A DNA stretch of 64,000 nucleotides from Hydrogenimonas sp. (GTDB taxonomy: Bacteria; Campylobacterota; Campylobacteria; Campylobacterales; Hydrogenimonadaceae): contig AP019005.1 of NCBI GenBank assembly GCA_003945285.1, positions 372,001 to 436,000 of the forward strand, read 5' to 3'. This document shows positions 17,867-26,826 of this stretch, piece after piece. The position numbers and the translations under genes were made by a program. Below the pieces are notes generated by a model. The model was not told the DNA's origin. It did no database searches and saw only the letters and a program-made list of their open reading frames with translations. Position 1 is the first letter of the stretch; every line of letters begins with the position of its first letter.

Positions 17867-17872
17867 TATAAT
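17867..17872 (+). promoter_or_regulatory. -10 box of the 6S RNA gene
   Basis: A perfect TATAAT ends 7 bp before position 17879, where the closing stem of the predicted 6S RNA begins, so the transcript start implied by the promoter and the 5' end implied by the fold agree. No clear -35 box is seen at the expected distance, which is normal for this phylum. Confidence 0.65.
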
Positions 17873-17878
17873 TAAATT

Positions 17879-18070
17879 GACTGAGCGGTGCGCTATCCGC
17901 ATTACGGGGGTCCAACACTTTGATATTGCGGGACAGCGTAGATGCACCGTGTGTCGGCAACTTCGCTTGAGCCGGTGCTCCCGGCGAGAAGCTGCCGCCT
18001 AAAGTGCATCTCCCTCCTGCATCGTTGGTCTGCTTTGGACCACACTTGAGCGTGAACGCCCGCTCGGTCC
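17879..18070 (+). ncRNA. ssrS: 6S RNA (SsrS), regulator of RNA polymerase
   Basis: About 190 nt without a reading frame fold as 6S RNA does. The ends form a perfect 10-pair closing stem (GACTGAGCGG, 17879-17888, with CCGCTCGGTC, 18060-18069). A second 7-pair stem, GATGCAC (17941-17947) with GTGCATC (18004-18010), leads to a terminal arm with GCCGG/CCGGC. Between the two stems the strands are open, forming the promoter-mimicking bubble, with a small hairpin (TGGTC/GACCA, about 18027-18042) on the 3' side as in E. coli. CGAGAAGC in the apical arm also matches the E. coli RNA. The size (184 nt in E. coli) agrees. 6S RNA binds housekeeping RNA polymerase in slow growth. It lies upstream of purD; as I recall, Helicobacter pylori has the same neighbour, but I could not check. 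Confidence 0.8.
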
Positions 18071-18090
18071 TACGGTCTGAAGTTTATTGA

Positions 18091-18266
18091 CTGACCTTAC
18101 GCAAAATCTGCACGCCGAGAGGGATTTGCCCTGCGGGACGCTGCAAAATATCTAGAGGTGCCCTGAAAACCGCTGACGCCTTCGGCGCCCTGACGGGCAA
18201 GCGCGGTTTTTTGAACGATATTTTTCCGCTCAAATCCCGGGGCTGACAAATTTTACGTAAGGTCAG
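18091..18266 (+). repeat. Intergenic inverted-repeat element, copy C
   Basis: A 176-bp element with ends CTGACCTTACGCAAAATCTG and CAAATTTTACGTAAGGTCAG. The interior contains an imperfect palindrome (AAAACCGCTGACGCCTTCGG, then GCGCGGTTTT) and TCTAGAGGTGCCCTG. It begins 21 bp after the 6S RNA 3' end and stops 122 bp before purD. Because it can fold into a long hairpin it might affect the 3' end of the 6S transcript or read-through into purD; this is inference. Confidence 0.88.
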
Positions 18267-18388
18267 TTACTGGTATTGCGCAGTGTACACGGCTTCCCGG
18301 AATATAAGCCGGGTAGGGGCAGATTCGAAAAGTTCTGTTTCCGGGTGGCCACTGCGAAATATCATCATCAAAATCCAAGGTATTTATT

Positions 18389-19663
18389 ATGAGAGTCATG
18401 GTAGTCGGAAGCGGAGGCAGGGAGTATGCCATAGGGCGAGCCCTCCACAAAGACGGGAGTGTAGAGAAGATCTACTTCGCCCCGGGAAACGGCGCAACGC
18501 CGCAGCTCGGTGAAAATGTGGAGATAAGCGGGTACGAAGAGCTGGCGGATTATGTGGAAAAAGAGGGGATAGATCTGACTATAGTCGGTCCGGAGGCCCC
18601 CCTGGTCGGAGGCATCGTGGATGTTTTCAAAGCCAGGGGACTGAAGATCTTCGGCCCCTCCAAGGCGGCGGCGCAGCTCGAAGGTAGCAAAATATTCATG
18701 AAAAACTTTCTAGCCCGCCACAATATCCCGACAGCAAAATATATCGAAACGGATAGTACTGAGGAGGCTTTCAGGTTCATCGAGAGCCTGAAGCCGCCCA
18801 TAGTCGTGAAAGCGGACGGTCTCTGTGCGGGGAAGGGTGTTATCATAGCCCGGACGTATGACGACGCCAAGAGAGCGGCATCGGAGATGCTGAGCGGCAA
18901 GTCGTTCGGCGATGCCGGAACGAAAATAGTGGTAGAGGAGTATCTCGACGGTTACGAACTATCGCTTTTTGCCGTCTGCGACGGCAGGGATTACGTACTT
19001 CTGCCCGCGGCGCAGGATCACAAGCGCCTTCTGGACAATGACGAAGGGCCGAATACGGGCGGCATGGGAGCGTATGCGCCTACTCCCCTGATAGACGATG
19101 AGCTATACGCGAAGATAGAAGAGAGGATCATACGGCCGACCGTCGAGGGGATGGCCGCCGAAGGTATGCCTTTTGAGGGAGTGCTTTTCGCCGGATTGAT
19201 GATAGTCGACGGTGAACCGTATACTCTCGAGTTCAACGTCCGCTTCGGCGATCCTGAGTGTGAAGTGCTGATGCCTCTTTTGAAGACTCCGGCCGGGGAG
19301 CTTTTCGACAGGGCCGCATCGGGAGATCTGGGCGGAGTGAACGTGGAGTTTATCGACAAATATGCAGTCGGTGTAGTTATGGCCAGCAGGAACTATCCCT
19401 ACAAAAGCAGCGAACCGGCCGAGATCATCGTAGACAAGATCGTCCATACGGAACTTGCCGAGAGCGCCCACATCGATTATGCCGGCGTCTCGCTCATCGA
19501 CGGAAAACTTATGGCTACAGGCGGGCGTGTACTTGTATGTGTAGGGCTGGGGGATACGATAAGAGAGGCCAGGGACAACGCCTATATGCTCTGCGGCCAG
19601 GTCCATTTTGCCGGAAAACAGTGCCGCAGCGATATCGCCTATCAGGCACTGCGAGAAGCATAG
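18389..19663 (+). CDS. purD: Phosphoribosylamine-glycine ligase (PurD)
   Basis: A 424-residue ATP-grasp enzyme that joins 5-phosphoribosylamine and glycine to give GAR, the second step of purine synthesis. The N-terminal [16 protein letters not shown] and [16 protein letters not shown] motifs, the ATP-grasp core ([19 protein letters not shown]), [20 protein letters not shown] and the metal site [15 protein letters not shown] are all present and intact. Length is typical. The ATG follows CCAAGGT. The gene is preceded by 6S RNA and repeat copy C. Its TAG stop overlaps the GTG start of the next gene. Confidence 0.96.
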   Translation: MRVMVVGSGGREYAIGRALHKDGSVEKIYFAPGNGATPQLGENVEISGYEELADYVEKEGIDLTIVGPEAPLVGGIVDVFKARGLKIFGPSKAAAQLEGSKIFMKNFLARHNIPTAKYIETDSTEEAFRFIESLKPPIVVKADGLCAGKGVIIARTYDDAKRAASEMLSGKSFGDAGTKIVVEEYLDGYELSLFAVCDGRDYVLLPAAQDHKRLLDNDEGPNTGGMGAYAPTPLIDDELYAKIEERIIRPTVEGMAAEGMPFEGVLFAGLMIVDGEPYTLEFNVRFGDPECEVLMPLLKTPAGELFDRAASGDLGGVNVEFIDKYAVGVVMASRNYPYKSSEPAEIIVDKIVHTELAESAHIDYAGVSLIDGKLMATGGRVLVCVGLGDTIREARDNAYMLCGQVHFAGKQCRSDIAYQALREA

Positions 19664-20112
19664 TGCCGCCCAATCCGGAAGGCTCCTTCCGCCGGGAAGA
19701 GTCAGATCTGGCCTCTATCGGCAGGCGTGCCGTCGCATATGCGATAGACGATATCCTTATAAGCCTGATCTTTGTCATTCTGTTATGGGAGCCGATTTCA
19801 ATGGCGCAGAACCCGGAGCGTGTTGCGGAAATAATAAACGGGGTCTGGCTGTTTATGGCTGCGGCACAGATAATCTATCACACACTGTTCGTGTGGCTTT
19901 ACGGTGCATCTTTGGGCAAGATGGCCGTGGGTATACGCGTGGCGGATGCGACCACGCTCGGCAGGCCTGGTCTTCAGTCTTCGTTCAACAGGGCGGTGTT
20001 TCGTGTCGTAAGCGGGGTAGTCTTCTACCTGGGATACCTCTGGGCTCTTTTCGACCCGATGCGTCAGGCCTGGCACGACAAAACCGCCTCCACACTGGTA
20101 GTAAATGCATAG
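19663..20112 (+). CDS. RDD family membrane protein
   Basis: A protein of 149 residues with the RDD signature: R-x-x-A/D-D near the start (SIGRRAVAYAIDDIL), then two hydrophobic segments (about 28-42 and 57-82), the SLGKMAVGIRVAD motif and a last membrane segment followed by RQAWHDKTASTLVV. RDD proteins are small inner-membrane proteins of uncertain function; some act as sodium antiporters. I start it at GTG 19663, in frame and sharing its first base with the purD stop (TAGTG). An in-frame ATG 126 bp upstream lies inside purD and adds unrelated residues. The 3' end overlaps lptD by 8 bp. Confidence 0.78.
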   Translation: MPPNPEGSFRREESDLASIGRRAVAYAIDDILISLIFVILLWEPISMAQNPERVAEIINGVWLFMAAAQIIYHTLFVWLYGASLGKMAVGIRVADATTLGRPGLQSSFNRAVFRVVSGVVFYLGYLWALFDPMRQAWHDKTASTLVVNA

Positions 20113-22174
20113 ACTTCTCTCTCTTCTTCTGCTGGGAGCGATTATGCTCTTCGCGGCTGCCGAGGAGAAAAATATAGAGATTCTGGCCGCTTCGGTCGAG
20201 AGAAACGGAACGGTTGTCACCGCTACCGGAAGTGTCGTGGTCTACTACGATAAAAAGATTCTGCAGGCGGATAGAGCCAGATACGATACAAACGGCTCCA
20301 TACTGGAGCTTTTCGGCAGGGTCGAGGTGATGGACGGGCTCGAGTTTGCATCTTTGAGCGACTATGTCCGACTCGACCTGAAGAGTGATGAGAGCAGTTT
20401 TTCCAACCCGTTCATGGCCGATCTGCAGTCTGAACTGTGGATGCGCGGCGAAAAGGCGAAAAGGATTGAGAAGAGGATAAAGCTCGCGAACGCTTTCGTC
20501 TCAAGTTGCGATGTAACATGTCCAGACTGGCATATGGAGTTTACCTCTCTGGATTACAATACCAGTACAAAATGGGTCAATATATGGAATCCGGTTCTAT
20601 ATATGAAAGATACCCCGCTTCTATATTTTCCCTATCTGGGCTTTTCTACCGACAAGAGGCGCAGAAGCGGGCTCCTGCGACCATATCTGGGCTTTTCTTC
20701 AAGAGACGGCTTCTTTTATATACAGCCTCTATATTATGCCCCCGATCCGCAGTGGGATCTGGAGATAGATCCGCAGATCAGAGCCGCCAGGGGAAAAGGA
20801 GTGTATGCGACATTGAGGTTTGTTGATACTCCCCGCTCCCGCGGAAAGATAACTACCGGGTACTTTGTCGATAACAAGAGTTTCGTAGAAGAGTATAACC
20901 TGCGCAACAGTTCACACTATGGATTTCAGGCCAATTACGAGTCGCCGGAAGTGTTTGTTTCGCCCACAGGCGGCAATCATGACGGGCTCTATGTAGATGT
21001 CACATATCTCAAAGATCCGGATTACAAAAATCTTCAGGTATTTACCACTTCCGAACTGGCAAACAGCTCTCAGGTGCAGTCGAGAATAAACTACTACTTC
21101 AACACGCCGGACTACTATACCGGTATATATGCCAAATATTTTATCGATACCTCTCTTGCATCCAATAAGGATACGGTACAGAGTATTCCTGTTATCCAAC
21201 TTCACAGATACCAGAACAAACTTTTCGGGCTGGATGCTCTGCACTACTCCGCCGACTACAGGATGAGCAGTTTTTTCACCGCAGCCGGAAAACATATGCA
21301 GCTTCAGGAGATCAATGCCCCGCTGATCTTCTATACGAACTTTTTCGAAGGCTATCTGAACCTCTCCGTTTCGGAAAATCTATACTACTCCTATATCGGC
21401 TATCAGAACCTGCCTTCAGATACTCCGGGCAGCTACTACTCGTTTTTCAGAAACTATCATAAAATAGATCTCTATACCGATCTGGCGAGGAGGATCGGCG
21501 AACGATTTCACACCCTCCAGTTTCGTCTCACCTACAACAGGCCCAGTTTCAGCAACGAAAAGGGTTATATCGACCCGAGCATATCGGTGCTGCGCTCTCC
21601 AAACGAGAATTTGGTTGCAAGCGCCACCAACTATCTTTACGACCAAGACGGAAAAGAGTTTCTATACTATCGTATTTCGCAGCCTGTACTCTATGAGAAG
21701 AGTGACCACAAGTATGGAGATATAGAACATGAATTCCGAATAAAGTTTCCAAAAGGTTATGAATTTTATACAGATATCTTTTACTCCTACTATATGAAAT
21801 CGCTCTCAGGTGCCACTTCCCATATCAAATACAGGCAGCCCGGCTATGATATAATGTTGACCCATTTCTTCAAGGTTGTGCAGAACGAGAGACGTTCGGA
21901 CTTTTTTACCGTTTCGGGAGTTTACAGAAGTGAAGCCGGAAACGACTGGATTGCGAAGATCTCTTACGACAATCTCGATCAGAAGATTAGAAGATGGGAA
22001 GCGGGAGTGCACTTCTTCAGGCACTGTTGGGATCTGAATTTGGGCATAAAAGATGAGAAGAGACCGATTCTTACCTCAGCAGGTGCAGAGTCGATTGACA
22101 ACCTGGTTCTCTATTTTCAGATAAATCTTGTTCCGCTGGGCGGCTTCGAACAGAGATTCGAACAGGAGTTTTAA
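20105..22174 (+). CDS. lptD: LPS-assembly protein LptD
   Basis: A 689-residue outer-membrane beta-barrel that inserts lipopolysaccharide into the outer leaflet. A signal peptide (1-19, ending LFAAA) precedes the periplasmic OstA/LptA-like jellyroll (about 25-140: TGSVVVYYDKKILQADRARY). The barrel follows with many aromatic beta strands, including WNPVLYMKDTPLLYFPYL, a family hallmark. It ends in Phe as barrels do. Cys135 and Cys139 follow the jellyroll and one Cys lies near 650 (FRHCWDLNL), so the disulfide pattern differs from E. coli. It overlaps the RDD gene and is 11 bp before the MCE gene. No LptE candidate is adjacent. Confidence 0.93.
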   Translation: MHRLLSLLLLGAIMLFAAAEEKNIEILAASVERNGTVVTATGSVVVYYDKKILQADRARYDTNGSILELFGRVEVMDGLEFASLSDYVRLDLKSDESSFSNPFMADLQSELWMRGEKAKRIEKRIKLANAFVSSCDVTCPDWHMEFTSLDYNTSTKWVNIWNPVLYMKDTPLLYFPYLGFSTDKRRRSGLLRPYLGFSSRDGFFYIQPLYYAPDPQWDLEIDPQIRAARGKGVYATLRFVDTPRSRGKITTGYFVDNKSFVEEYNLRNSSHYGFQANYESPEVFVSPTGGNHDGLYVDVTYLKDPDYKNLQVFTTSELANSSQVQSRINYYFNTPDYYTGIYAKYFIDTSLASNKDTVQSIPVIQLHRYQNKLFGLDALHYSADYRMSSFFTAAGKHMQLQEINAPLIFYTNFFEGYLNLSVSENLYYSYIGYQNLPSDTPGSYYSFFRNYHKIDLYTDLARRIGERFHTLQFRLTYNRPSFSNEKGYIDPSISVLRSPNENLVASATNYLYDQDGKEFLYYRISQPVLYEKSDHKYGDIEHEFRIKFPKGYEFYTDIFYSYYMKSLSGATSHIKYRQPGYDIMLTHFFKVVQNERRSDFFTVSGVYRSEAGNDWIAKISYDNLDQKIRRWEAGVHFFRHCWDLNLGIKDEKRPILTSAGAESIDNLVLYFQINLVPLGGFEQRFEQEF

Positions 22175-22185
22175 AGGATAACGGA

Positions 22186-23631
22186 ATGAAAACGGAAGCG
22201 AAAGTCGGACTTTTTGTATCTATAGGTCTGATTTTTCTCTTTTTGCTCAGTACCCAGGTCAACAAGTTCCAGGGCTTCGGTAAAAAAGGGTACGATGTTG
22301 AGGCTGTCATCGAAGATGCCAGCGGCCTTGAGCCTCATGCCAAAGTGAGGATGAAGGGTGTAGAAATCGGATATGTGAAAGATATATCTCTGTCCGGAAC
22401 CAAAGTGGTTGTAACACTTTTTATATATAAAAACGTGAAGATCCCCAGCGATTCGGAGGTGGTATTGACACAGGAGAGCCTGCTGGGGAGCAAGTATATA
22501 AACATAGTTCCGGGGCATGCCCGTGAGTATTTGAAAAACGAAGGCAAACTGACCAAACAGAAGGTTATGGCATCTATGGATGAAATGACCGCGAGCATGG
22601 CTGAAGCTGCAGATGAACTTCGGGGATTCATAAGTGAAATGCGCGAAACCCTCGACGCCGGGAGCAGGGAACACCTGAAGAATACGTTCAGCAACCTTGA
22701 TATGCTGACCGCCGACCTGAAAGAGCTCATTGCGCGCAACAAAGAGGGCGTGGACACTCTTGTAAAAAATATCAATGATGCTGCCGGCAAGTTTGCAGAG
22801 ATGTCTTCCAAATTCTCGAAAAGCGCCGATACGATCAACTCTGACCTCCCGGATATAATGACAAAGCTTGATGAGACTGTCGACTCGTTCAGGGGCGTAG
22901 GAAATACTTTAAATGAAAGACTACCGTCACTCGCCGACAAGTTCGAGTCTCTTGAAGACAAGCTGAACGTGTTGATAGATGAAAACAGAAAACCGCTTCA
23001 TAGCGCATTGACATCCTTCGACGGCTTTTTCAGGAAAGGCACAGGAACTATCGACAAGCTGGATGACTATCTGGACTCAGTTACGCAGAGCCGTTTGAAC
23101 CTGGGTCTTCAGTCGTTCTACATGGCCAATGACGGAAATCTCAAAGGTGGACTGCACCTGGATTATATGCCGACATACACGAGGCATTATATGTTCGATA
23201 TTGTCTCCTCTCCTGACTACTCGGAGAAGGTGGACGGGAAGTATATAGCCGAGCTTGATCATACGAAAGGTAAATTCTACGTATCCGCACAGATAGGAAA
23301 GCGCTATGAAGATATAATGTTCAGAGGGGGCCTTATAGAGAGTACCGCAGGGTTCGGGCTCGACTATTTCGCAAATTACGACAAGTTGAAGCTTTCGGTA
23401 GACGCCTTCGACTTCGGTGCGGTAAACGACCTGAGAGGAAACAATCCGAGGCTAAGAACGACAATGCGTTACAGGTTTTTCAAGCATGTGGATACATATT
23501 TGGGAGCCGACAATATACTCAACTCCGACGCGTTCAATATCTTTTTCGGGCTGGGTGTCCATTTCGAGGATGACCGTATCAAGTATCTTCTCGGAAGCGG
23601 AGCGAGTGCTGGGGCGTCGGCATCGAAATGA
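22186..23631 (+). CDS. MCE/MlaD-domain protein with C-terminal beta-rich domain
   Basis: A protein of 481 residues. One N-terminal membrane anchor (about 7-24) is followed by a single MCE domain (38-118: LEPHAKVRMKGVEIGYVKDI, TQESLLGSKYINIVPG) as in MlaD, which forms rings that pass lipids between membranes. Residues 125-300 are helical with heptad character. The last 170 residues (RLNLGLQSFYM to FFGLGVHFEDDRIKYLLGS) are short alternating strands ending in aromatic turns, like an outer-membrane barrel or lipocalin-like sheet. MlaD itself is only about 180 residues. No mlaE or mlaF is adjacent. Placement next to lptD suggests an envelope lipid transport role. The stop overlaps the J-domain gene (ATGA). 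Confidence 0.82.
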   Translation: MKTEAKVGLFVSIGLIFLFLLSTQVNKFQGFGKKGYDVEAVIEDASGLEPHAKVRMKGVEIGYVKDISLSGTKVVVTLFIYKNVKIPSDSEVVLTQESLLGSKYINIVPGHAREYLKNEGKLTKQKVMASMDEMTASMAEAADELRGFISEMRETLDAGSREHLKNTFSNLDMLTADLKELIARNKEGVDTLVKNINDAAGKFAEMSSKFSKSADTINSDLPDIMTKLDETVDSFRGVGNTLNERLPSLADKFESLEDKLNVLIDENRKPLHSALTSFDGFFRKGTGTIDKLDDYLDSVTQSRLNLGLQSFYMANDGNLKGGLHLDYMPTYTRHYMFDIVSSPDYSEKVDGKYIAELDHTKGKFYVSAQIGKRYEDIMFRGGLIESTAGFGLDYFANYDKLKLSVDAFDFGAVNDLRGNNPRLRTTMRYRFFKHVDTYLGADNILNSDAFNIFFGLGVHFEDDRIKYLLGSGASAGASASK

Positions 23632-23897
23632 GCCGTGCTTACGAAGAGGTGCATGAAGCGCTCGAGGTGCTCGGGCTTCCGACGCATGTCAGCCTGAAGG
23701 ATATTACACGAAGATACAGGTACCTGGCGGCAAAAAAGCATCCGGATGCGGGTGGGGAGAGTGAAGAGATGGCGCGCATAAACGAGGCTTACGACCTGCT
23801 GAAGCGTTATATAGAAAACTACCGCTTCTCTTTCAGTGAAGAGGAGATAGCCAAGCAGTTTCCGCAGGAGACTCACGCCAAACGGTTTAGATTTTAA
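23628..23897 (+). CDS. Small J-domain protein
   Basis: This 89-residue protein is little more than a DnaJ J domain. Helix II carries DITRRYRYLAAKK, the diagnostic HPD tripeptide follows in KKHPDAGGES, and helix III is MARINEAYDLLKRYIENY. J domains stimulate ATP hydrolysis by DnaK. There is no zinc-finger or substrate-binding part, so it is a type III co-chaperone. The ATG overlaps the MCE gene stop by 4 bp and pnp starts 16 bp after it, giving an lptD-MCE-J-pnp run. Whether it serves the envelope proteins upstream is unknown. Confidence 0.85.
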   Translation: MSRAYEEVHEALEVLGLPTHVSLKDITRRYRYLAAKKHPDAGGESEEMARINEAYDLLKRYIENYRFSFSEEEIAKQFPQETHAKRFRF

Positions 23898-23913
23898 CAA
23901 AGGAACGCAATAG

Positions 23914-26118
23914 ATGGTTTGCAGATTTGAATTCGAGATGAACAATAGGAAAACGGTATTTGAGACCGGAAAAGTCGCGAGGCAGGCAAACGGCTCCGTT
24001 ATATTGAAAAGCGGTAAAACTGTACTGCTCGCGACAGCCGTTATGGACGACAAGCCGATAGATGAGCATTTTCTGCCTCTTACGGTTCAGTATATCGAGA
24101 AGAGTTACGCAGCCGGAAAGATACCGGGAGGTTTCATTAAGCGCGAGACCAAGCCCGGGGATTTCGAGACGCTCACATCCAGGCTGATAGACCGCTCGCT
24201 GCGGCCGCTCTTTCCGAAAGGTTTCTACAACCCTGTACAGATTACCGTGATGCTGCTGAGCGTAGACGAAAATGCCGACCTCCAGTCCCTTGCTCTGGAC
24301 GCCGCATCGGCCGCACTTTTCATCTCGGATATTCCCGTCTCCAGAAGTGTCGCAGGTGTGCGAATAGGTCGTAAAGAGGGGAGTTTCGTACTCAACCCGA
24401 GTCTAGAAGAGCTGGAAGAGGGGAGCCTCGATCTGTTCGTCTCCGGTACGAAAGAGGATCTTCTGATGATCGAAATGAGAGCCATCGGCAGCGTGGAGGT
24501 GGAGATAGAGCCGAGTGTGGCCATAGATCCCATGCTCGACCCTATGCTTGCCGATGAGATCATCCAGGTTCCGCATGTAAACGAATTGAAAGAGGAGGAG
24601 CTCATCGAAGCCATAGAGATGGCTCAAAAGGCTATCGAAACGGCAGCTTCCGAGTATGAGAAGGTCTTCTCGGAAGCGGCAAAACCCAAAAAGAGTGTGC
24701 CGCTGTTCGACGAAAAGGCCGATCCTTCGATCGTCACCTACGTAAAAGAGTTCTATCTCGACGATATCAACAGGGCACTTGGAGGTATGGCGAAAAGCGA
24801 GAGAGGCACAGAGATAAAAGCCATAGTCGAGCAGGTTTTGAGTGACGATACGGCCGTGAAAGAGGAGTGGACGGAAGATCAGGTAAAAGCAGCCGTATCC
24901 GAAGTCAAACGCGAGCGTGTAAGATCTATGATCGTCGACGAAGGCAGGAGAGCCGACGGAAGGGGGCTCAAGGATGTACGCCCGATCTCGATAGAGACAA
25001 ATCTTCTGCCGAGCGTCCACGGCTCCTGCCTCTTTACGCGCGGTGAAACCCAGGCGCTTGTAACGTGTACACTCGGTAGTCGACAGGATGCACAGATGTT
25101 CGAGCGCATAACCGGCAAAAACGCCAGCTATGAAGAGTTCATGGTCCACTACAACTTTCCGGGATTCAGCGTAGGCGAAGCTTCACGCATAGGACCTCCG
25201 GGCCGACGTGAACTTGGCCACGGAAACCTGGCGAAAAGGGCACTGGAACCGGTTCTGGACAAGACTCAGCTCGATTCCATAATCCGGCTCGTATCCGAGA
25301 TACTCGAATCGAACGGCTCATCCTCCATGGCTACCGTCTGCGGCGGCTCCCTGGCACTCAAAGCGGCCGACGTTCCTGTACTCAAACTGATAGCGGGCGT
25401 GGCAATGGGCCTAGTCTCAGAAAACGGTAAAAATGCGATACTCACCGATATCATGGGCCTGGAAGATCATGACGGAGATATGGATTTCAAAGTTGCCGGA
25501 AGCGAAGATGGAATAACAGCCCTTCAGATGGATATAAAACTGGGGGGGATCAGCCTGGATCTGCTGAAAGAGGCGCTGGAGCAGGCGAAAGAGGCAAGAC
25601 TCCATATCCTCGGCATAATGAAAGAGGCCGCCGAAAAGATAGAGGTCAATGAAGAGGTGCTTCCGAGCAGTGAAGTCTTTCATGTGGAGCCGCACAAGAT
25701 CGTAGACATAATAGGGCAGGCCGGAAAGACCATAAAAGAGATAATAGAGAAGTTCGAAGTGAGTGTAGACCTCGACCGAAAAGAGGGTGAAGTAAGGGTG
25801 GCAGGCCCGAGCAAAGCAAAGGTAAAGGCTGCCTGCGACCATATAAAAACACTTACCGAAGGGGGCGCTGCCAAAAAAGAGATACCGCAGTTCGAAATCG
25901 ACAAGCCGCTGAAAGGAAAAGTGAAAAAACTGGTGGATTTCGGTGCTTTCGTAGAGCTGCCGGGAGGAGTAGACGGACTGCTTCATATCTCAAAAATCTC
26001 AAAAAGAAGAATCTCCCACCCGAGCGACGTACTGCACGAAGGGCAGGAGATAGAGGTGGTAGTCAAGTCACAGCAGGGACATAAGATTTCGCTGGAGCCG
26101 GCGAAGCCCCTCGATTAA
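23914..26118 (+). CDS. pnp: Polyribonucleotide nucleotidyltransferase (PNPase)
   Basis: A 734-residue phosphorolytic 3'-to-5' exoribonuclease, part of the RNA degradation machinery. Two RNase PH-like domains (about 1-235 and 315-560) flank a helical linker. The second has the active-site stretches FTRGETQALVTCTLGS, NFPGFSVGEA and ILTDIMGLEDHDGDMDFKVA. A KH domain lies near 590-645 (IIGQAGKTIKEII) and an S1 domain near 660-730 (GKVKKLVDFGAFVELPGG). Length and order are those of the family. The ATG follows AAAGGA. Last gene of the run before the atpE promoter. Confidence 0.96.
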   Translation: MVCRFEFEMNNRKTVFETGKVARQANGSVILKSGKTVLLATAVMDDKPIDEHFLPLTVQYIEKSYAAGKIPGGFIKRETKPGDFETLTSRLIDRSLRPLFPKGFYNPVQITVMLLSVDENADLQSLALDAASAALFISDIPVSRSVAGVRIGRKEGSFVLNPSLEELEEGSLDLFVSGTKEDLLMIEMRAIGSVEVEIEPSVAIDPMLDPMLADEIIQVPHVNELKEEELIEAIEMAQKAIETAASEYEKVFSEAAKPKKSVPLFDEKADPSIVTYVKEFYLDDINRALGGMAKSERGTEIKAIVEQVLSDDTAVKEEWTEDQVKAAVSEVKRERVRSMIVDEGRRADGRGLKDVRPISIETNLLPSVHGSCLFTRGETQALVTCTLGSRQDAQMFERITGKNASYEEFMVHYNFPGFSVGEASRIGPPGRRELGHGNLAKRALEPVLDKTQLDSIIRLVSEILESNGSSSMATVCGGSLALKAADVPVLKLIAGVAMGLVSENGKNAILTDIMGLEDHDGDMDFKVAGSEDGITALQMDIKLGGISLDLLKEALEQAKEARLHILGIMKEAAEKIEVNEEVLPSSEVFHVEPHKIVDIIGQAGKTIKEIIEKFEVSVDLDRKEGEVRVAGPSKAKVKAACDHIKTLTEGGAAKKEIPQFEIDKPLKGKVKKLVDFGAFVELPGGVDGLLHISKISKRRISHPSDVLHEGQEIEVVVKSQQGHKISLEPAKPLD

Positions 26119-26141
26119 TCGAAGTTTTACGTTTATGCAGA

Positions 26142-26147
26142 TATAAT
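26142..26147 (+). promoter_or_regulatory. -10 box of atpE
   Basis: TATAAT lies in AGATATAATTCG, 90 bp before the atpE start, implying an 80-nt leader. atpE stands alone here between pnp and a tRNA gene, so a dedicated promoter is expected. No clear -35. Confidence 0.55.
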
Positions 26148-26237
26148 TCGCCTGCAAAGTGATAAGTAGGGATACGCAAGCCGAACGGACTTTGCAGCGC
26201 AACCGGGCGTAAATCCGGAAAATTCAAGGAGTTTTCA

Positions 26238-26543
26238 ATGAAAAAGTTTTTTCTTCTTATGGCTGCATTTGCAGGTTTTGCATTTGCGGGCGAAGGTGAG
26301 TCCATGATTCAGGCGTACAGCGTCGTAGCTGCAGGTGTCGGTCTCGGTCTCGCGGCACTCGGCGGTGCCATCGGTATGGGTAACACTGCGGCCGCTACCA
26401 TTGCCGGTACGGCAAGAAATCCCGGTCTCGGCGGCAAGCTGATGACTACGATGTTTATCGCTCTCGCGATGATCGAAGCCCAGGTTATCTATACACTGGT
26501 TATCGCTCTTATCGCCCTTTATGCAAACCCGTTCCTCGGATAA
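26238..26543 (+). CDS. atpE: F0F1 ATP synthase subunit c (AtpE)
   Basis: The proteolipid that forms the rotor ring of ATP synthase in the inner membrane. It is 101 residues against about 79 in E. coli: the extra part is a signal-like N-terminus (MKKFFLLMAAFAGFAFAG), as in other Campylobacterota. Helix 1 is glycine-rich (GLAALGGAIGMGNTAAATIAG), the polar loop is ARNPG with Arg60, and helix 2 carries the ion-binding Glu80 in AMIEAQVIYTLV. The residue after Glu is Ala rather than Ser or Thr and no helix-1 Gln is present, so protons rather than sodium are the likely coupling ion. The ribosome site AAGGAG is strong. The gene is separate from the other ATP synthase genes. Confidence 0.95.
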   Translation: MKKFFLLMAAFAGFAFAGEGESMIQAYSVVAAGVGLGLAALGGAIGMGNTAAATIAGTARNPGLGGKLMTTMFIALAMIEAQVIYTLVIALIALYANPFLG

Positions 26544-26564
26544 TCTGCATAAAGTTTAACTATA

Positions 26565-26598
26565 CGGTCGGAAGCACTTGCTTCCGACCGTTTTTTTT
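26565..26598 (+). terminator. Strong intrinsic terminator of atpE
   Basis: An 11-bp GC-rich stem (CGGTCGGAAGC and GCTTCCGACCG) around a 4-nt loop is followed directly by eight T. A textbook rho-independent terminator, 22 bp after the atpE stop. Confidence 0.92.
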
Positions 26599-26600
26599 GC

Positions 26601-26606
26601 TATAAT
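26601..26606 (+). promoter_or_regulatory. -10 box of tRNA-Leu
   Basis: TATAAT, two bases after the atpE terminator T-run and 24 bp before the mature tRNA 5' end. It gives the tRNA gene its own promoter. Confidence 0.55.
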
Positions 26607-26630
26607 TTCGGCCTCTTAACGAATACAAGT

Positions 26631-26716
26631 GCGACGGTGGTGGAATCGGTAGACACGCTGTCTTGAGGGGGCAGTGGGCTTTGCCCGTGCGAGTTCAAGT
26701 CTCGCTCGTCGCACCA
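26631..26716 (+). tRNA. tRNA-Leu (anticodon GAG)
   Basis: The 86-nt gene folds as a class II tRNA. The acceptor stem GCGACGG pairs with TCGTCGC (last pair G-U), and CCA is encoded. The D arm contains GGTAGACAC, the anticodon stem is CTGTC/GGCAG around TTGAGGG (anticodon GAG), the long variable arm is TGGGCTTTGCCC-like, and the T loop is GTTCAAGTC. GAG reads CUC and CUU leucine codons. Confidence 0.95.
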
Positions 26717-26826
26717 TAACTTCTTTTTCGTTTATTCATACTTACTCTACATGCAGAATTATTTAACTAATCTCTATACGGTAGTCATCTCTTTATTATC
26801 TCCTATATTCTTTATTTATCTAAACT

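Noticed and set aside
17755-18060. SRP RNA or tmRNA in the hemD-purD gap
   Set aside because: No SRP GGAA/AGCA apical motif and no tRNA-like ends or tag frame; the closing stem, open centre and promoter position fit 6S RNA better.
26119-26237. Riboswitch in the atpE leader
   Set aside because: Only about 80 nt of leader with no recognised aptamer pattern; a plain promoter and leader explain it.
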